From Bacteroidaceae bacterium (lineage in GTDB: Bacteria; Bacteroidota; Bacteroidia; Bacteroidales; Bacteroidaceae): a stretch of DNA of 64,000 nucleotides. Below, one piece after another: positions 7,534-15,526 of the stretch. The stretch covers positions 1 through 64,000 of the forward strand of contig JAUUPT010000001.1 in the NCBI GenBank assembly GCA_030843315.1, read 5' to 3'. Both the position numbers and the translations under genes were made by a program. How positions within the stretch are numbered: the first letter of the stretch is position 1; each line of letters begins with the position of its first letter. The notes beneath the pieces are model-generated. The model was not told the DNA's origin, made no database searches, and saw nothing but the letters and a program-made list of their open reading frames with translations.

Positions 7534-8703
7534 TTACATCAAGAATCCCAGCAAGATACCGGCTGCTACGGCAGAACCGATTACACCTGCTACGTTCGGG
7601 CCCATGGCATGCATCAGCAAGTAGTTCGTCGGGTCGTATTCCAAACCAACTACCTGGGAGATACGTGCAGAGTCGGGTACGGCAGATACACCGGCATTAC
7701 CAATCAACGGATTAATCTTGTTATCCTTCTTCAAGAAGAGGTTGAAGAGCTTCACGAAGAGTACGCCGGAAGCAGTAGCAATGACGAATGACAATGCACC
7801 GAGACCGAATATCTTGATTGAATCCAGCGTCAGGAACTCGGATGCTTGCGTAGAAGCACCTACAGTCAGACCGAGCAGTATGGTGATCGTATCAATCAAC
7901 GGACCGCTGGCAGTATTTGCCAAACGACGTGTCACGCCACTTTCTTTCAACAGGTTGCCGAAGAACAGCATACCCAGCAAAGGCAGACCGGACGGAACCA
8001 GGAACGTAGTAAGCAACAGACCTACAATCGGGAATATTACCTTTTCCGTATGAGATACGGCGCGCGGCGGTCTCATGCGGATGAGACGTTCATTCTTACT
8101 GGTCAGCCAGCGCATGATAGGCGGCTGTATCACAGGCACCAACGCCATATAAGAGTAGGCTGATACCGCAATAGCACCCATCAGGTTAGGAGCCAGTTTA
8201 GAAGAAAGGAAGATAGCGGTCGGACCGTCGGCACCACCGATGATACCGATTGCACCGGCTTGCATAGGGTCGAATCCTATTTCAAGGGCAATCATGTATG
8301 CACCGAAAATACCGAATTGGGCAGCAGCACCTACCAGCATCAGCTTCGGGTTCGATATCAAGGCGGAGAAGTCCGTCATGGCACCGATACCGAGGAAGAT
8401 CAGTGGCGGATACCATCCGGATGTCACTCCCTGATACAGAATGTTGAGTACAGAACCTTCCTCATAGATACCTACTTTCAGTCCGGCATCCATATTGAAA
8501 GGGATATTACCGATGAGCATACCGAAACCGATAGGAATCAGCAGCATCGGCTCAAATTCCTTGGCAACAGCCAAGTATATGAAGAACAAACCTACCAGGA
8601 GCATGATGACGTGTCCCACCGTTGCATTGGCAAAACCCGTATATGTCCAGAAGTCGGCAAGGTTGTTTCCTAAAAATGTGATAAATTCTCCCATATTATT
8701 CAA
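7534..8703 (-). CDS. oadB: Na+-pumping acyl-CoA decarboxylase beta subunit (OadB/MmdB family)
   Basis: 389 residues, very hydrophobic, with many membrane segments. The family signature GGADGPTAIFLSSKLAP (about 157-173) and GNAGVSAVPDSARISQ near the C-terminus are visible; these carry the residues used for Na+ and proton binding in oxaloacetate/methylmalonyl-CoA decarboxylases. The subunit decarboxylates carboxybiotin and moves Na+ out across the inner membrane. It is the last gene of the operon mce-mmdA-oadG-like-bccP-oadB, and its start overlaps the biotin carrier gene by 8 bp. A second Met at 8694 is a possible start. Because the neighbours are methylmalonyl-CoA enzymes, methylmalonyl-CoA is the likely substrate. 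Confidence 0.92.
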   Translation of the reverse strand: MNNMGEFITFLGNNLADFWTYTGFANATVGHVIMLLVGLFFIYLAVAKEFEPMLLIPIGFGMLIGNIPFNMDAGLKVGIYEEGSVLNILYQGVTSGWYPPLIFLGIGAMTDFSALISNPKLMLVGAAAQFGIFGAYMIALEIGFDPMQAGAIGIIGGADGPTAIFLSSKLAPNLMGAIAVSAYSYMALVPVIQPPIMRWLTSKNERLIRMRPPRAVSHTEKVIFPIVGLLLTTFLVPSGLPLLGMLFFGNLLKESGVTRRLANTASGPLIDTITILLGLTVGASTQASEFLTLDSIKIFGLGALSFVIATASGVLFVKLFNLFLKKDNKINPLIGNAGVSAVPDSARISQVVGLEYDPTNYLLMHAMGPNVAGVIGSAVAAGILLGFLM

Positions 8704-9130
8704 TAATTACGAGGTCAGTACCTTCGAGAACGGAGTCTCCTTTACTTACATTAATAGCGGTAATCTTACCGTCTTTGTCGGCGTTGATATTGTTTTCCAT
8801 CTTCATGGCTTCCAGAATGATGATAACCTGGCCTTTCTTAACGGTATCGCCTACATTAACCTTAATGTCGAGGATTACACCGGGCAGCGGAGATTTCACG
8901 CCTGACTTGCCGGTAGAAGCAGCAGCCGGTTTTACAACCGGTGTTGCAGGAGCAGCAGGAGCTGAAGTTGCAACCGGGCGTACCACAGGTCTTGCAGCAG
9001 CCTTCGGCGCTTTTTCCATTTCAACTTTATAAGGAGTACCGTTCACTTCTACATGAGCGATATTATCTTCAATATCTCCAATGGCAACCTTGTAAGTGTT
9101 ACCGTTAATTTTATACTTATATTCTTTCAT
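8696..9130 (-). CDS. Biotin carboxyl carrier subunit of the decarboxylase
   Basis: 144 residues. The C-terminal biotinyl domain holds the attachment site LEAMKMENNI (Lys about 112). An Ala/Pro-rich flexible linker (about 40-75: APKAAARPVVRPVATSAPAA) separates it from a short N-terminal segment. It carries CO2 as carboxybiotin from the transferase subunit to the OadB-type membrane subunit. It lies between the gamma-like and beta subunit genes; the stop overlaps the oadB start, which suggests translational coupling. No biotin carboxylase (AccC) gene is in the cluster, which favours a decarboxylase rather than a carboxylase. Confidence 0.92.
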   Translation of the reverse strand: MKEYKYKINGNTYKVAIGDIEDNIAHVEVNGTPYKVEMEKAPKAAARPVVRPVATSAPAAPATPVVKPAAASTGKSGVKSPLPGVILDIKVNVGDTVKKGQVIIILEAMKMENNINADKDGKITAINVSKGDSVLEGTDLVIIE

Positions 9131-9154
9131 CGTTTTATCTTTTTAGAGGTAACT

Positions 9155-10087
9155 TTACTTTCTGTGAGGGGTTTCACGCAATGTGTAAATCTTGGAACTC
9201 CACGGTGAGTAGCTGCGTTTTACGCGAGTGATGGTAAGCACGGTGTCTTCCACGTCGTGTACGTCGCTCTGCATTTCGTGCATAGCCATGGCAATAGCAG
9301 CGAATACTTCTCCAGGAGCCTGGCCCAGTCGCTTTTCTTTGGCTTCTTGCTTGTCGGTGATACCTTTTGCCTTCATTGCATTGCGTGCACTGAGGCTTAC
9401 GGATATCTTGCCTACAATCTTGAAGGAGAGGAAAAGAAGAATCAGACCGCAGAATACAACACTCATGGCGGAGATAGCCATACCGATACCTACACTGTCA
9501 TGCTCTTCAAACTTTTCCATCTTGGCATTGCTGTCGATGGTCATGTTGTTGGTACTTGGAGTCACATACTTGTCTTCACTGGCACCTTTTACTTCCCACT
9601 TCTCGGCTGCATCGCTGACGCGGGCATACGATTGGTTGGCTTGCAACGTGCCGGCAGGTATTGTAACCTGATCCAACAGTTTCTTGCCGGAGTCGTACAA
9701 ACCGATCCAGTTTGAACTCTGGGCATCCAGCTTGAAGCTGGTGTGGAACGTACCCCTTCTTGGCTCTCCATCAGCCCAGAACAATGCATGCTGACGAGGT
9801 TTTACCAGGGTCAGAACGTCACCTTTAGGGATAAAATAACTGGTTGTATCACCCGGCTGACTGCTATGTTTCAGATAGTAGCCAGCAAGGTTGGCACTAC
9901 CGAATGATCTGTTGAATATTTCAATCCATGCGTTGTGCAAGCCGTAGTCATCCTGAAAGTTGCTTTCATTTTCAATCAGCACTTCATTCAGCAGCAGCTT
10001 GTTGTTCGATCTCTGCTCTTTGCAGGAAGAGCAGAAGCCTAACACCAGCATCAACGAAAGGAATATTCCGATTTTTGTTTTATTCAT
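9155..10087 (-). CDS. OadG-like gamma subunit fused to a lamin-tail domain
   Basis: 310 residues from MNKTKIGIF; the longer frame to 10138 lacks a signal and runs into mmdA, so this start is preferred. The N-terminus is a lipoprotein-type signal (LGFCSSCKEQ). Residues about 30-165 resemble a lamin-tail (LTD) beta-sandwich (LLLNEVLIENES, AWIEIFNRS, LAGYYLKHS). A single membrane helix (about 205-230, AISAMSVVFCGLILLFLSF) follows, and then a cytoplasmic tail. The membrane helix and operon position match the OadG gamma subunit, which holds the transferase on the membrane; the extra outer domain is not part of the classic subunit. The role of the LTD part is unknown. Confidence 0.75.
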   Translation of the reverse strand: MNKTKIGIFLSLMLVLGFCSSCKEQRSNNKLLLNEVLIENESNFQDDYGLHNAWIEIFNRSFGSANLAGYYLKHSSQPGDTTSYFIPKGDVLTLVKPRQHALFWADGEPRRGTFHTSFKLDAQSSNWIGLYDSGKKLLDQVTIPAGTLQANQSYARVSDAAEKWEVKGASEDKYVTPSTNNMTIDSNAKMEKFEEHDSVGIGMAISAMSVVFCGLILLFLSFKIVGKISVSLSARNAMKAKGITDKQEAKEKRLGQAPGEVFAAIAMAMHEMQSDVHDVEDTVLTITRVKRSYSPWSSKIYTLRETPHRK

Positions 10088-10118
10088 AATCGTTCTTGTT
10101 TTAATGTAAAAAGCCTGA

Positions 10119-11672
10119 TTACAAAGGAATATTACCATGCTTCTTAGCCGGGTTAGTCAATTTCTTAGTTTGTAACTGTTGCAGGGCGCGGATGATACGG
10201 AAACGCGTGTTGCGCGGTTCGATAACATCGTCAATGTAACCATACTTGGCTGCATTATAAGGATTAGCGAACAGTTTGGTGTATTCGGCTTCTTTTTCTG
10301 CGAGGAATTGTGCCGGATTTTCTTGCTCTTTGGCTTCGCGGGCATACAATACTTCTACGGCACCTGCGCCACCCATTACGGCGATTTCGGCAGTAGGCCA
10401 TGCATAGTTCATGTCGCCACGGAGTTGCTTACAGCTCATCACGATGTGTGAACCACCGTAAGACTTACGCAGAGTGATAGTTACTTTAGGTACGGTAGCT
10501 TCACCGTAAGCATACAGCAACTTGGCACCGTGCAGAATTACACCGTTATATTCCTGGCCGGTTCCCGGAAGGAATCCCGGTACGTCTACCAATGATACCA
10601 AAGGAATATTGAAGGCATCGCAGAAACGAACGAAGCGGGCACCCTTGCGAGATGCATTGCTGTCGAGCACACCTGCCAAATACTTGGGCTGGTTGGCAAC
10701 GATACCTACGGACTGACCGTTGAAGCGGGCAAAACCGATGATGATATTCTTGGAATAGTCTTTCTGGATTTCGAGGAACTCGCCGTTATCTACAATAGCA
10801 CCGATTACTTCGTACATATCATATGGCTTATTCGGGTTATCAGGAATAATCTCGTTCAAAGAGTCTTCCAGACGGTCGATGGGATCTGCGCAATCTACGT
10901 AAGGAGCTTCCTCCAGGTTGTTTTGCGGGATATACCCCAAAAGTCTGCGGATCAAGCCCAAACCTTCTTCTTCTGTCTTGGCAGTGAAGTGAGTAACGCC
11001 GGACTTAGTAGAGTGTACGCTTGCGCCACCCAGGTTTTCCTGACTAACATCTTCACCGGTTACAGTCTTCACAACTTTCGGACCGGTAAGGAACATATAA
11101 GAGGTACCTTCCATCATCAGAGTGAAGTCCGTCAAAGCGGGAGAGTAAACAGCACCACCGGCACAAGGACCGAAGATACCTGAGATCTGCGGAATAACAC
11201 CGGAAGCAAGGATATTGCGTTGGAAGATTTCAGCATAACCGGCCAAGGCATTGATACCTTCCTGGATACGTGCACCACCCGAGTCGTTGATACCGATACA
11301 AGGAGCACCCATCTTCATGGCTTGGTCCATAATCTTACAGATCTTCAAAGACATGGTTTCGGACAGGGAACCTGCAGAAACCGTAAAGTCTTGTGCAAAG
11401 ATGTAAACCAGGCGACCTTCGATTGTACCGCAACCGGTTACTACACCATCACCGGGATAGTGTTTCTTTTCCATGCCGAAGTTTGTGCATCTGTGTTCTA
11501 CGAACATATCCATTTCTTCGAAACTGCCTTCATCGAGGAGCATGGCTATGCGCTCGCGAGCTGTATATTTACCCTTCTCGTGTTGCTTGGCAATTGCTTT
11601 TTCACCACCACCAAGACGTGCAGCGGTACGGCGGTCTATAAGCTCTTTAATCTTTTCAAGTTGATTACTCAT
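10119..11672 (-). CDS. mmdA: Methylmalonyl-CoA decarboxylase alpha subunit (carboxyltransferase)
   Basis: 517 residues, the usual length for MmdA/PCC-beta proteins. It has two crotonase-like carboxyltransferase halves; oxyanion-hole regions are seen in NDSGGARIQEGINALAGYAEIF (Gly-rich, about 130-150) and in the C-terminal half around VPGFLPGTGQEYNGVI and KSYGGSHIVMSCK. It moves the carboxyl group from (S)-methylmalonyl-CoA to biotin on the carrier protein, giving propionyl-CoA. Neighbours are the epimerase upstream and the gamma-like, biotin carrier and beta subunits downstream. The same family includes propionyl-CoA carboxylase; the membrane subunits nearby favour the decarboxylase. Confidence 0.92.
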   Translation of the reverse strand: MSNQLEKIKELIDRRTAARLGGGEKAIAKQHEKGKYTARERIAMLLDEGSFEEMDMFVEHRCTNFGMEKKHYPGDGVVTGCGTIEGRLVYIFAQDFTVSAGSLSETMSLKICKIMDQAMKMGAPCIGINDSGGARIQEGINALAGYAEIFQRNILASGVIPQISGIFGPCAGGAVYSPALTDFTLMMEGTSYMFLTGPKVVKTVTGEDVSQENLGGASVHSTKSGVTHFTAKTEEEGLGLIRRLLGYIPQNNLEEAPYVDCADPIDRLEDSLNEIIPDNPNKPYDMYEVIGAIVDNGEFLEIQKDYSKNIIIGFARFNGQSVGIVANQPKYLAGVLDSNASRKGARFVRFCDAFNIPLVSLVDVPGFLPGTGQEYNGVILHGAKLLYAYGEATVPKVTITLRKSYGGSHIVMSCKQLRGDMNYAWPTAEIAVMGGAGAVEVLYAREAKEQENPAQFLAEKEAEYTKLFANPYNAAKYGYIDDVIEPRNTRFRIIRALQQLQTKKLTNPAKKHGNIPL

Positions 11673-11794
11673 CTTATTATTTGCTATTTTGTTATTTACT
11701 ATGTACTAATTAAATACAATCCTTTATTTTAGAAGCCGATTCTTACTTCTGCATTTTGCAAAGGGGCAAATCGTAAATCCTGGAATTGTAATTC

Positions 11795-12208
11795 TTACGG
11801 TTTTTCGCAAAGTTCAGTCAATACACCGAGGGTTGATTTCGGGTGCAAGAATGCGATACTCAGACCTTCTGCGCCTTTGCGGGGAGCTTTGTCGATGAGG
11901 CGGATGCCTTTTTCTTCAACTGTGGCCAGTGCATTAGCTACTCCGTCTTCCACTGCGAATGCAAGATGGTGCATACCACCGTTACCATTGTTCTTTTCGA
12001 TGAACTTGGCAATCGTACTTTCGGGAGAAGTCGGTTCCAGCAATTCAATCTTTACGTCGCCTACTTTCAGGAAGGCAGTTCTAACTTTCTGATCTTCTAC
12101 AGTTTCGATGTTGTAGCACTTCAGACCTAAAACGTTTTCATAATACGGAAGGGCTTCTTCGATACTTTTAACGGCGATGCCCAGATGCTCAATGTGTGAA
12201 ATCTTCAT
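11795..12208 (-). CDS. mce: Methylmalonyl-CoA epimerase
   Basis: 137 residues from MKISHIEHLGIAV; the frame opens further upstream to 12265 but that extension is not conserved-looking. It is a VOC/glyoxalase-fold protein with metal-binding His in IEHLGIAV and GMHHLAF and Glu in the C-terminal part (VLTELCEKP). It converts (R)- to (S)-methylmalonyl-CoA, linking the B12-dependent mutase product to the decarboxylase encoded next. First gene of the operon; 122 bp separate it from mmdA. Confidence 0.92.
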   Translation of the reverse strand: MKISHIEHLGIAVKSIEEALPYYENVLGLKCYNIETVEDQKVRTAFLKVGDVKIELLEPTSPESTIAKFIEKNNGNGGMHHLAFAVEDGVANALATVEEKGIRLIDKAPRKGAEGLSIAFLHPKSTLGVLTELCEKP

Positions 12209-12262
12209 AACTATATAAATTAATGTTGGTATTGATTCCTTTTTTAAGGGTATAAAGTAGCG

Positions 12263-12270
12263 CAAAGAAA
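12263..12270 (-). promoter_or_regulatory. Weak candidate -7 element for the mce-mmd operon
   Basis: On the minus strand TTTCTTTG matches TAnnTTTG at seven of eight positions counting the free bases (second base T rather than A), 55 bp before the mce start. No convincing -33 element was found. Confidence 0.3.
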
Positions 12271-12362
12271 GAGATTTCTTCTAAAATAAAGAAATTTTTC
12301 GTCAATTAATTAATGGATAATTGGAGTTTGGAAGACTTTTTTTAGACTTTTGATAGGTACAT

Positions 12363-12401
12363 CGTCCGCTAACGAACATCACTACTGTCCGAAAATGAAC
12401 A
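12363..12401 (+). promoter_or_regulatory. Paired upstream activator sites for the sigma-54 promoter
   Basis: Two similar dyad-like 16-mers, CGTCCGCTAACGAACA at 12363-12378 and TGTCCGAAAATGAACA at 12386-12401, with centres 23 bp apart (about two helix turns). They lie about 57-95 bp before the predicted start site (near 12458), a usual place for NtrC-type activator binding. The cognate activator is probably the regulator encoded at 14156. Confidence 0.5.
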
Positions 12402-12432
12402 CTTCCCCCCTTGTAGTACCTCTCCAACCAGT

Positions 12433-12448
12433 TGGCACGGTCTTTGCT
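12433..12448 (+). promoter_or_regulatory. Sigma-54 (RpoN) -24/-12 promoter
   Basis: TGGCACGGTCTTTGCT fits the sigma-54 consensus TGGCAC-N5-TTGC with the invariant GG and GC dinucleotides 12 bp apart. The predicted start site is near 12458, about 22 bp before the ATG of the TolC-like gene at 12480. Confidence 0.85.
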
Positions 12449-12479
12449 TTTCTGTTACCGACAATTTTAAAGACCGAAC

Positions 12480-13967
12480 ATGAAAAAGAATATTTTACTT
12501 GTAGCTTGTTTTTTGATGCCGTTGGCAACCATGGCACAGAATGATACCTTAGGGCATGAACGCAACATCACTTTGGCAGAAGCTGTTGCTTTGGCGCGTA
12601 CACAGTCCGTAGATGCCGCTGTGGCACTGAATGAGCTGAAAACAGCCTATTGGGAATACCGTACTTTCCGTGCCGACCTGTTGCCGGAAGTGAACTTTAC
12701 CGGTACACTGCCTAATTATAGGAAGTCGTACAGCACCTATCAGAATTCCGATGGCTCTTATAGCTTTGTCCGTAACAATACGATGGAATTGTCCGGCCAG
12801 CTTTCTGTTGATCAGAATATCTGGGTTACGGGAGGTAAGTTGTCATTGACCTCTTCACTCGATTTTATCAAGCAGCTGGGCTCGGGGGGAGACAAGCAGT
12901 TTATGTCTGTTCCCGTGAGCCTCGAATTGACACAACCTATCTTTGGCGTGAATAACTTGAAGTGGAACCGTCGTATCGAACCGGTGCGCTATGCCGAGGC
13001 AAAAGCCGCCTTTATCTCGGCTACGGAAGAAGTGACCATGAAAACCATTACTTATTTCTTCAACCTCTTGCTTGCCAAAGAAGCCCTTGCCACGGCACAA
13101 CAGAACAAAGTGAATGCTGACCGCCTTTACGAAGTAGCGATAGCCAAGCGAAAGATGGGACAGATTTCGGAGAACGACTTGTTGCAGCTGAAACTGAACT
13201 CCCTGCAAGGCAAAGCCGACGTAACGGAAGCTGAAAGTAACCTGAATGCCAGAATGTTCCAGCTTCGTTCTTTTCTCGGAGTGTCCGAGCAAGAGACCTT
13301 GAATCCGGTGTTACCCGCTTCTGTTCCCAATATTAAAATGGAATATGACCGTGTATTGAATAAGGCATTGGAGCGTAACTCATTTGCGCAGAATGTCCGT
13401 CGTCGCCAGTTGGAAGCCGATTATGAAGTGGCTACAGCACGAGGTAACTTGCGGAGTGTCGACCTTTTTGCCAGTGTCGGTTATTCGGGACAAAACCATG
13501 AATTTTCATCTGCTTATAGAGACTTGCTTGATAATCAGATTGTGGAGATCGGTGTCAAAATACCTATCCTCGACTGGGGAAAACGCCGTGGAAAGGTACG
13601 GGTAGCCAAGAGCAACCGCGAAGTGGTGCTTTCCAAACTCCGTCAGGAACAGATGGACTTCAACCAGGACATCTTCCTGTTGGTGGCTAATTTTAATAAC
13701 CAGGCACAGCAGTTGGGCATTGCCGAAGAAGCGGATGTGATTGCCGAAAAACGTTATAAGACCAGTGTCGAGACGTTTATGATCGGTAAAATCAGTACCC
13801 TGGATTTGAACGATGCGCAGAACTCCAAAGATGAAGCCCGCCAGAAGCATATATCCGAGCTTTACTACTTCTGGTACTATTTCTATCAACTCCGCAGCCT
13901 GACGCTTTGGGATTTTGAACAGAATACGGAGCTTGAGGCGGACTTTGAAGATATCATAAGAGGATAA
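12480..13967 (+). CDS. TolC-family outer membrane efflux protein
   Basis: 495 residues with signal peptide MKKNILLVACFLMPLATMA-Q. It has two related halves of the OEP/TolC family with long coiled-coil helices (about 175-265 and 390-460), and strands such as NFTGTLPNYRKSY and VDLFASVGYSGQ. It forms the outer-membrane and periplasmic tunnel of a three-part exporter. The window has no membrane-fusion protein or inner membrane pump next to it, so the partner must be elsewhere. Expression should depend on RpoN from the promoter at 12433, and the two-component genes that follow are likely its regulators. Confidence 0.88.
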   Translation: MKKNILLVACFLMPLATMAQNDTLGHERNITLAEAVALARTQSVDAAVALNELKTAYWEYRTFRADLLPEVNFTGTLPNYRKSYSTYQNSDGSYSFVRNNTMELSGQLSVDQNIWVTGGKLSLTSSLDFIKQLGSGGDKQFMSVPVSLELTQPIFGVNNLKWNRRIEPVRYAEAKAAFISATEEVTMKTITYFFNLLLAKEALATAQQNKVNADRLYEVAIAKRKMGQISENDLLQLKLNSLQGKADVTEAESNLNARMFQLRSFLGVSEQETLNPVLPASVPNIKMEYDRVLNKALERNSFAQNVRRRQLEADYEVATARGNLRSVDLFASVGYSGQNHEFSSAYRDLLDNQIVEIGVKIPILDWGKRRGKVRVAKSNREVVLSKLRQEQMDFNQDIFLLVANFNNQAQQLGIAEEADVIAEKRYKTSVETFMIGKISTLDLNDAQNSKDEARQKHISELYYFWYYFYQLRSLTLWDFEQNTELEADFEDIIRG

Positions 13968-13977
13968 ATTAATGGGC

Positions 13978-14043
13978 AGTTGGGAAAATATTTTTTCCCA
14001 ACTGGGGAAATATTTTTCTCCAGTTGAGTAGAAATATTCAAGG
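13978..14043. repeat. 22-bp tandem repeat array, two clear units and one degenerate
   Basis: Units at 13978-13999, 14000-14021 and 14022-14043. The first (AGTTGGGAAAATATTTTTTC plus CC) and the start of the second form an 11-bp hairpin AGTTGGGAAAA/TTTTCCCAACT with a 4-nt loop, which could also end the TolC transcript. 13968-13995 is identical over 28 bp to 53077-53104 in another array. Confidence 0.75.
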
Positions 14044-14124
14044 TATTCTAAATAATCCCTTAGTTACTTCTCCTTCGAAAGAAAAATAATCTGTGTTAAT
14101 CAGTGTAATCTGTGGTGAAATCAT

Positions 14125-14132
14125 TATTTTTG
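14125..14132 (+). promoter_or_regulatory. -7 element for the response regulator/kinase genes
   Basis: TATTTTTG matches TAnnTTTG, 24 bp before the ATG at 14156. It gives the regulator genes a promoter separate from the sigma-54 promoter of the TolC gene. Confidence 0.5.
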
Positions 14133-14155
14133 CGGGAAACATAACAGCAAATCTT

Positions 14156-15514
14156 ATGATACTGATAATAGACGACGATAGCGCCGTGCGCTCTTCCCTT
14201 AGTTTTATGCTGAAACGTGCCGGGTACGAAGTGAAAACAGCTCCCGGCCCTCGTGAAGCTATGGATATAGTTCGTGCAGAGGCTCCTGCGCTGATATTGA
14301 TGGATATGAACTTCACCCTTTCCACCACCGGAGAAGAAGGACTCACCTTATTGAAGCAAGTCAAGGTATTTCGTCCCGATGTGCCCGTTATCCTGATGAC
14401 AGCATGGGGAAGCATCCAACTTGCCGTACAAGGCATGCAGGCAGGAGCTTTCGATTTCATCACCAAGCCCTGGAACAATGCCGCCCTTCTGCAACGCATC
14501 GAAACTGCTCTTGAACTGACCGCTGCACCCAAAGATGTGCCGGAAGAACAAGCCACCACTTTGAATCGTAGCCATATTATCGGTAAGTCTCAAGGACTGA
14601 TGGAAGTGCTGAACACCGTAGCCCGTATAGCCCGCACCAATGCTTCTGTATTGATTACGGGTGAGAGCGGAACCGGTAAGGAGTTGATAGCCGAAGCCAT
14701 CCACATCAACAGTCAGCGACTGAAACAGCCTTTTGTCAAGGTCAATCTCGGCGGTATCTCGCAGAGTTTGTTTGAAAGCGAAATGTTCGGCCATAAGAAA
14801 GGTGCATTTACCGATGCCAGTGCCGACCGCATAGGCCGTTTTGAAATGGCAAACAAAGGAACTATTTTCCTGGATGAGATAGGTGATCTTGATCCGTCCT
14901 GCCAGGTGAAATTGCTGCGTGTACTGCAAGACCAGACCTTCGAAGTGCTGGGTGACAGCCGTCCCCGCAAAGTCGATGTACGCGTTGTTTCGGCTACCAA
15001 TGCCGATTTGCGTAAGATGGTTTCCGAACGTACCTTCCGCGAAGACCTTTTCTATCGTATCAACCTGATAACCGTAAAACTTCCTTCTTTGCGCGAGCGT
15101 CGCGAGGATATACCTTTGCTGGCACGCCACTTTGCCGACCGTCAGGCCGAAGTAAACGGTTTGCCACGCACGGAATTCTCGGCAGATGCCTTGAACTTCC
15201 TTTCGCGATTGCCCTATCCGGGTAATATCCGCGAGTTGAAGAATCTGGTAGAACGCACCATCCTGGTCAGCGGTAAATCGGTGCTGGATGCAACCGACTT
15301 CGATGCCCAATACCTGCGCCACGACGAACCGGCAAAAGCAGCCGAAGGCACTTCATTCTCAGGCATGACCCTCGACGAAATAGAACGACAGACTATCCTG
15401 CAAGCTCTGGAACAGCATAAAGGAAATCTCAGCCAGGTGGCAGTGTCGCTGGGCATCAGCCGCGCTGCCCTCTACCGCCGTCTGGAGAAATACAACATAA
15501 CCGTGAATGACTAA
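14156..15514 (+). CDS. NtrC-type sigma-54-dependent response regulator
   Basis: 452 residues from MILIIDDDSAVR (the frame is open upstream to 14093 but without receiver sequence). The receiver domain has acidic DDD at 6-8 and phospho-acceptor D50 (LILMDMNF). The AAA+ domain has Walker A GESGTGKE (about 183) and the sigma-54 contact loop GAFTDA, a variant of GAFTGA. The C-terminal Fis-type helix-turn-helix is GNLSQVAVSLGISRAALYRR. It should open RpoN promoters on phosphorylation, most simply the one at 12433. The kinase gene follows after 12 bp. Confidence 0.92.
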   Translation: MILIIDDDSAVRSSLSFMLKRAGYEVKTAPGPREAMDIVRAEAPALILMDMNFTLSTTGEEGLTLLKQVKVFRPDVPVILMTAWGSIQLAVQGMQAGAFDFITKPWNNAALLQRIETALELTAAPKDVPEEQATTLNRSHIIGKSQGLMEVLNTVARIARTNASVLITGESGTGKELIAEAIHINSQRLKQPFVKVNLGGISQSLFESEMFGHKKGAFTDASADRIGRFEMANKGTIFLDEIGDLDPSCQVKLLRVLQDQTFEVLGDSRPRKVDVRVVSATNADLRKMVSERTFREDLFYRINLITVKLPSLRERREDIPLLARHFADRQAEVNGLPRTEFSADALNFLSRLPYPGNIRELKNLVERTILVSGKSVLDATDFDAQYLRHDEPAKAAEGTSFSGMTLDEIERQTILQALEQHKGNLSQVAVSLGISRAALYRRLEKYNITVND

Positions 15515-15526
15515 TAACTGAAAATC

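Noticed and set aside
11220..11732. 170-residue plus-strand frame opposite mmdA
   Set aside because: Antisense shadow with no start signals or family features.
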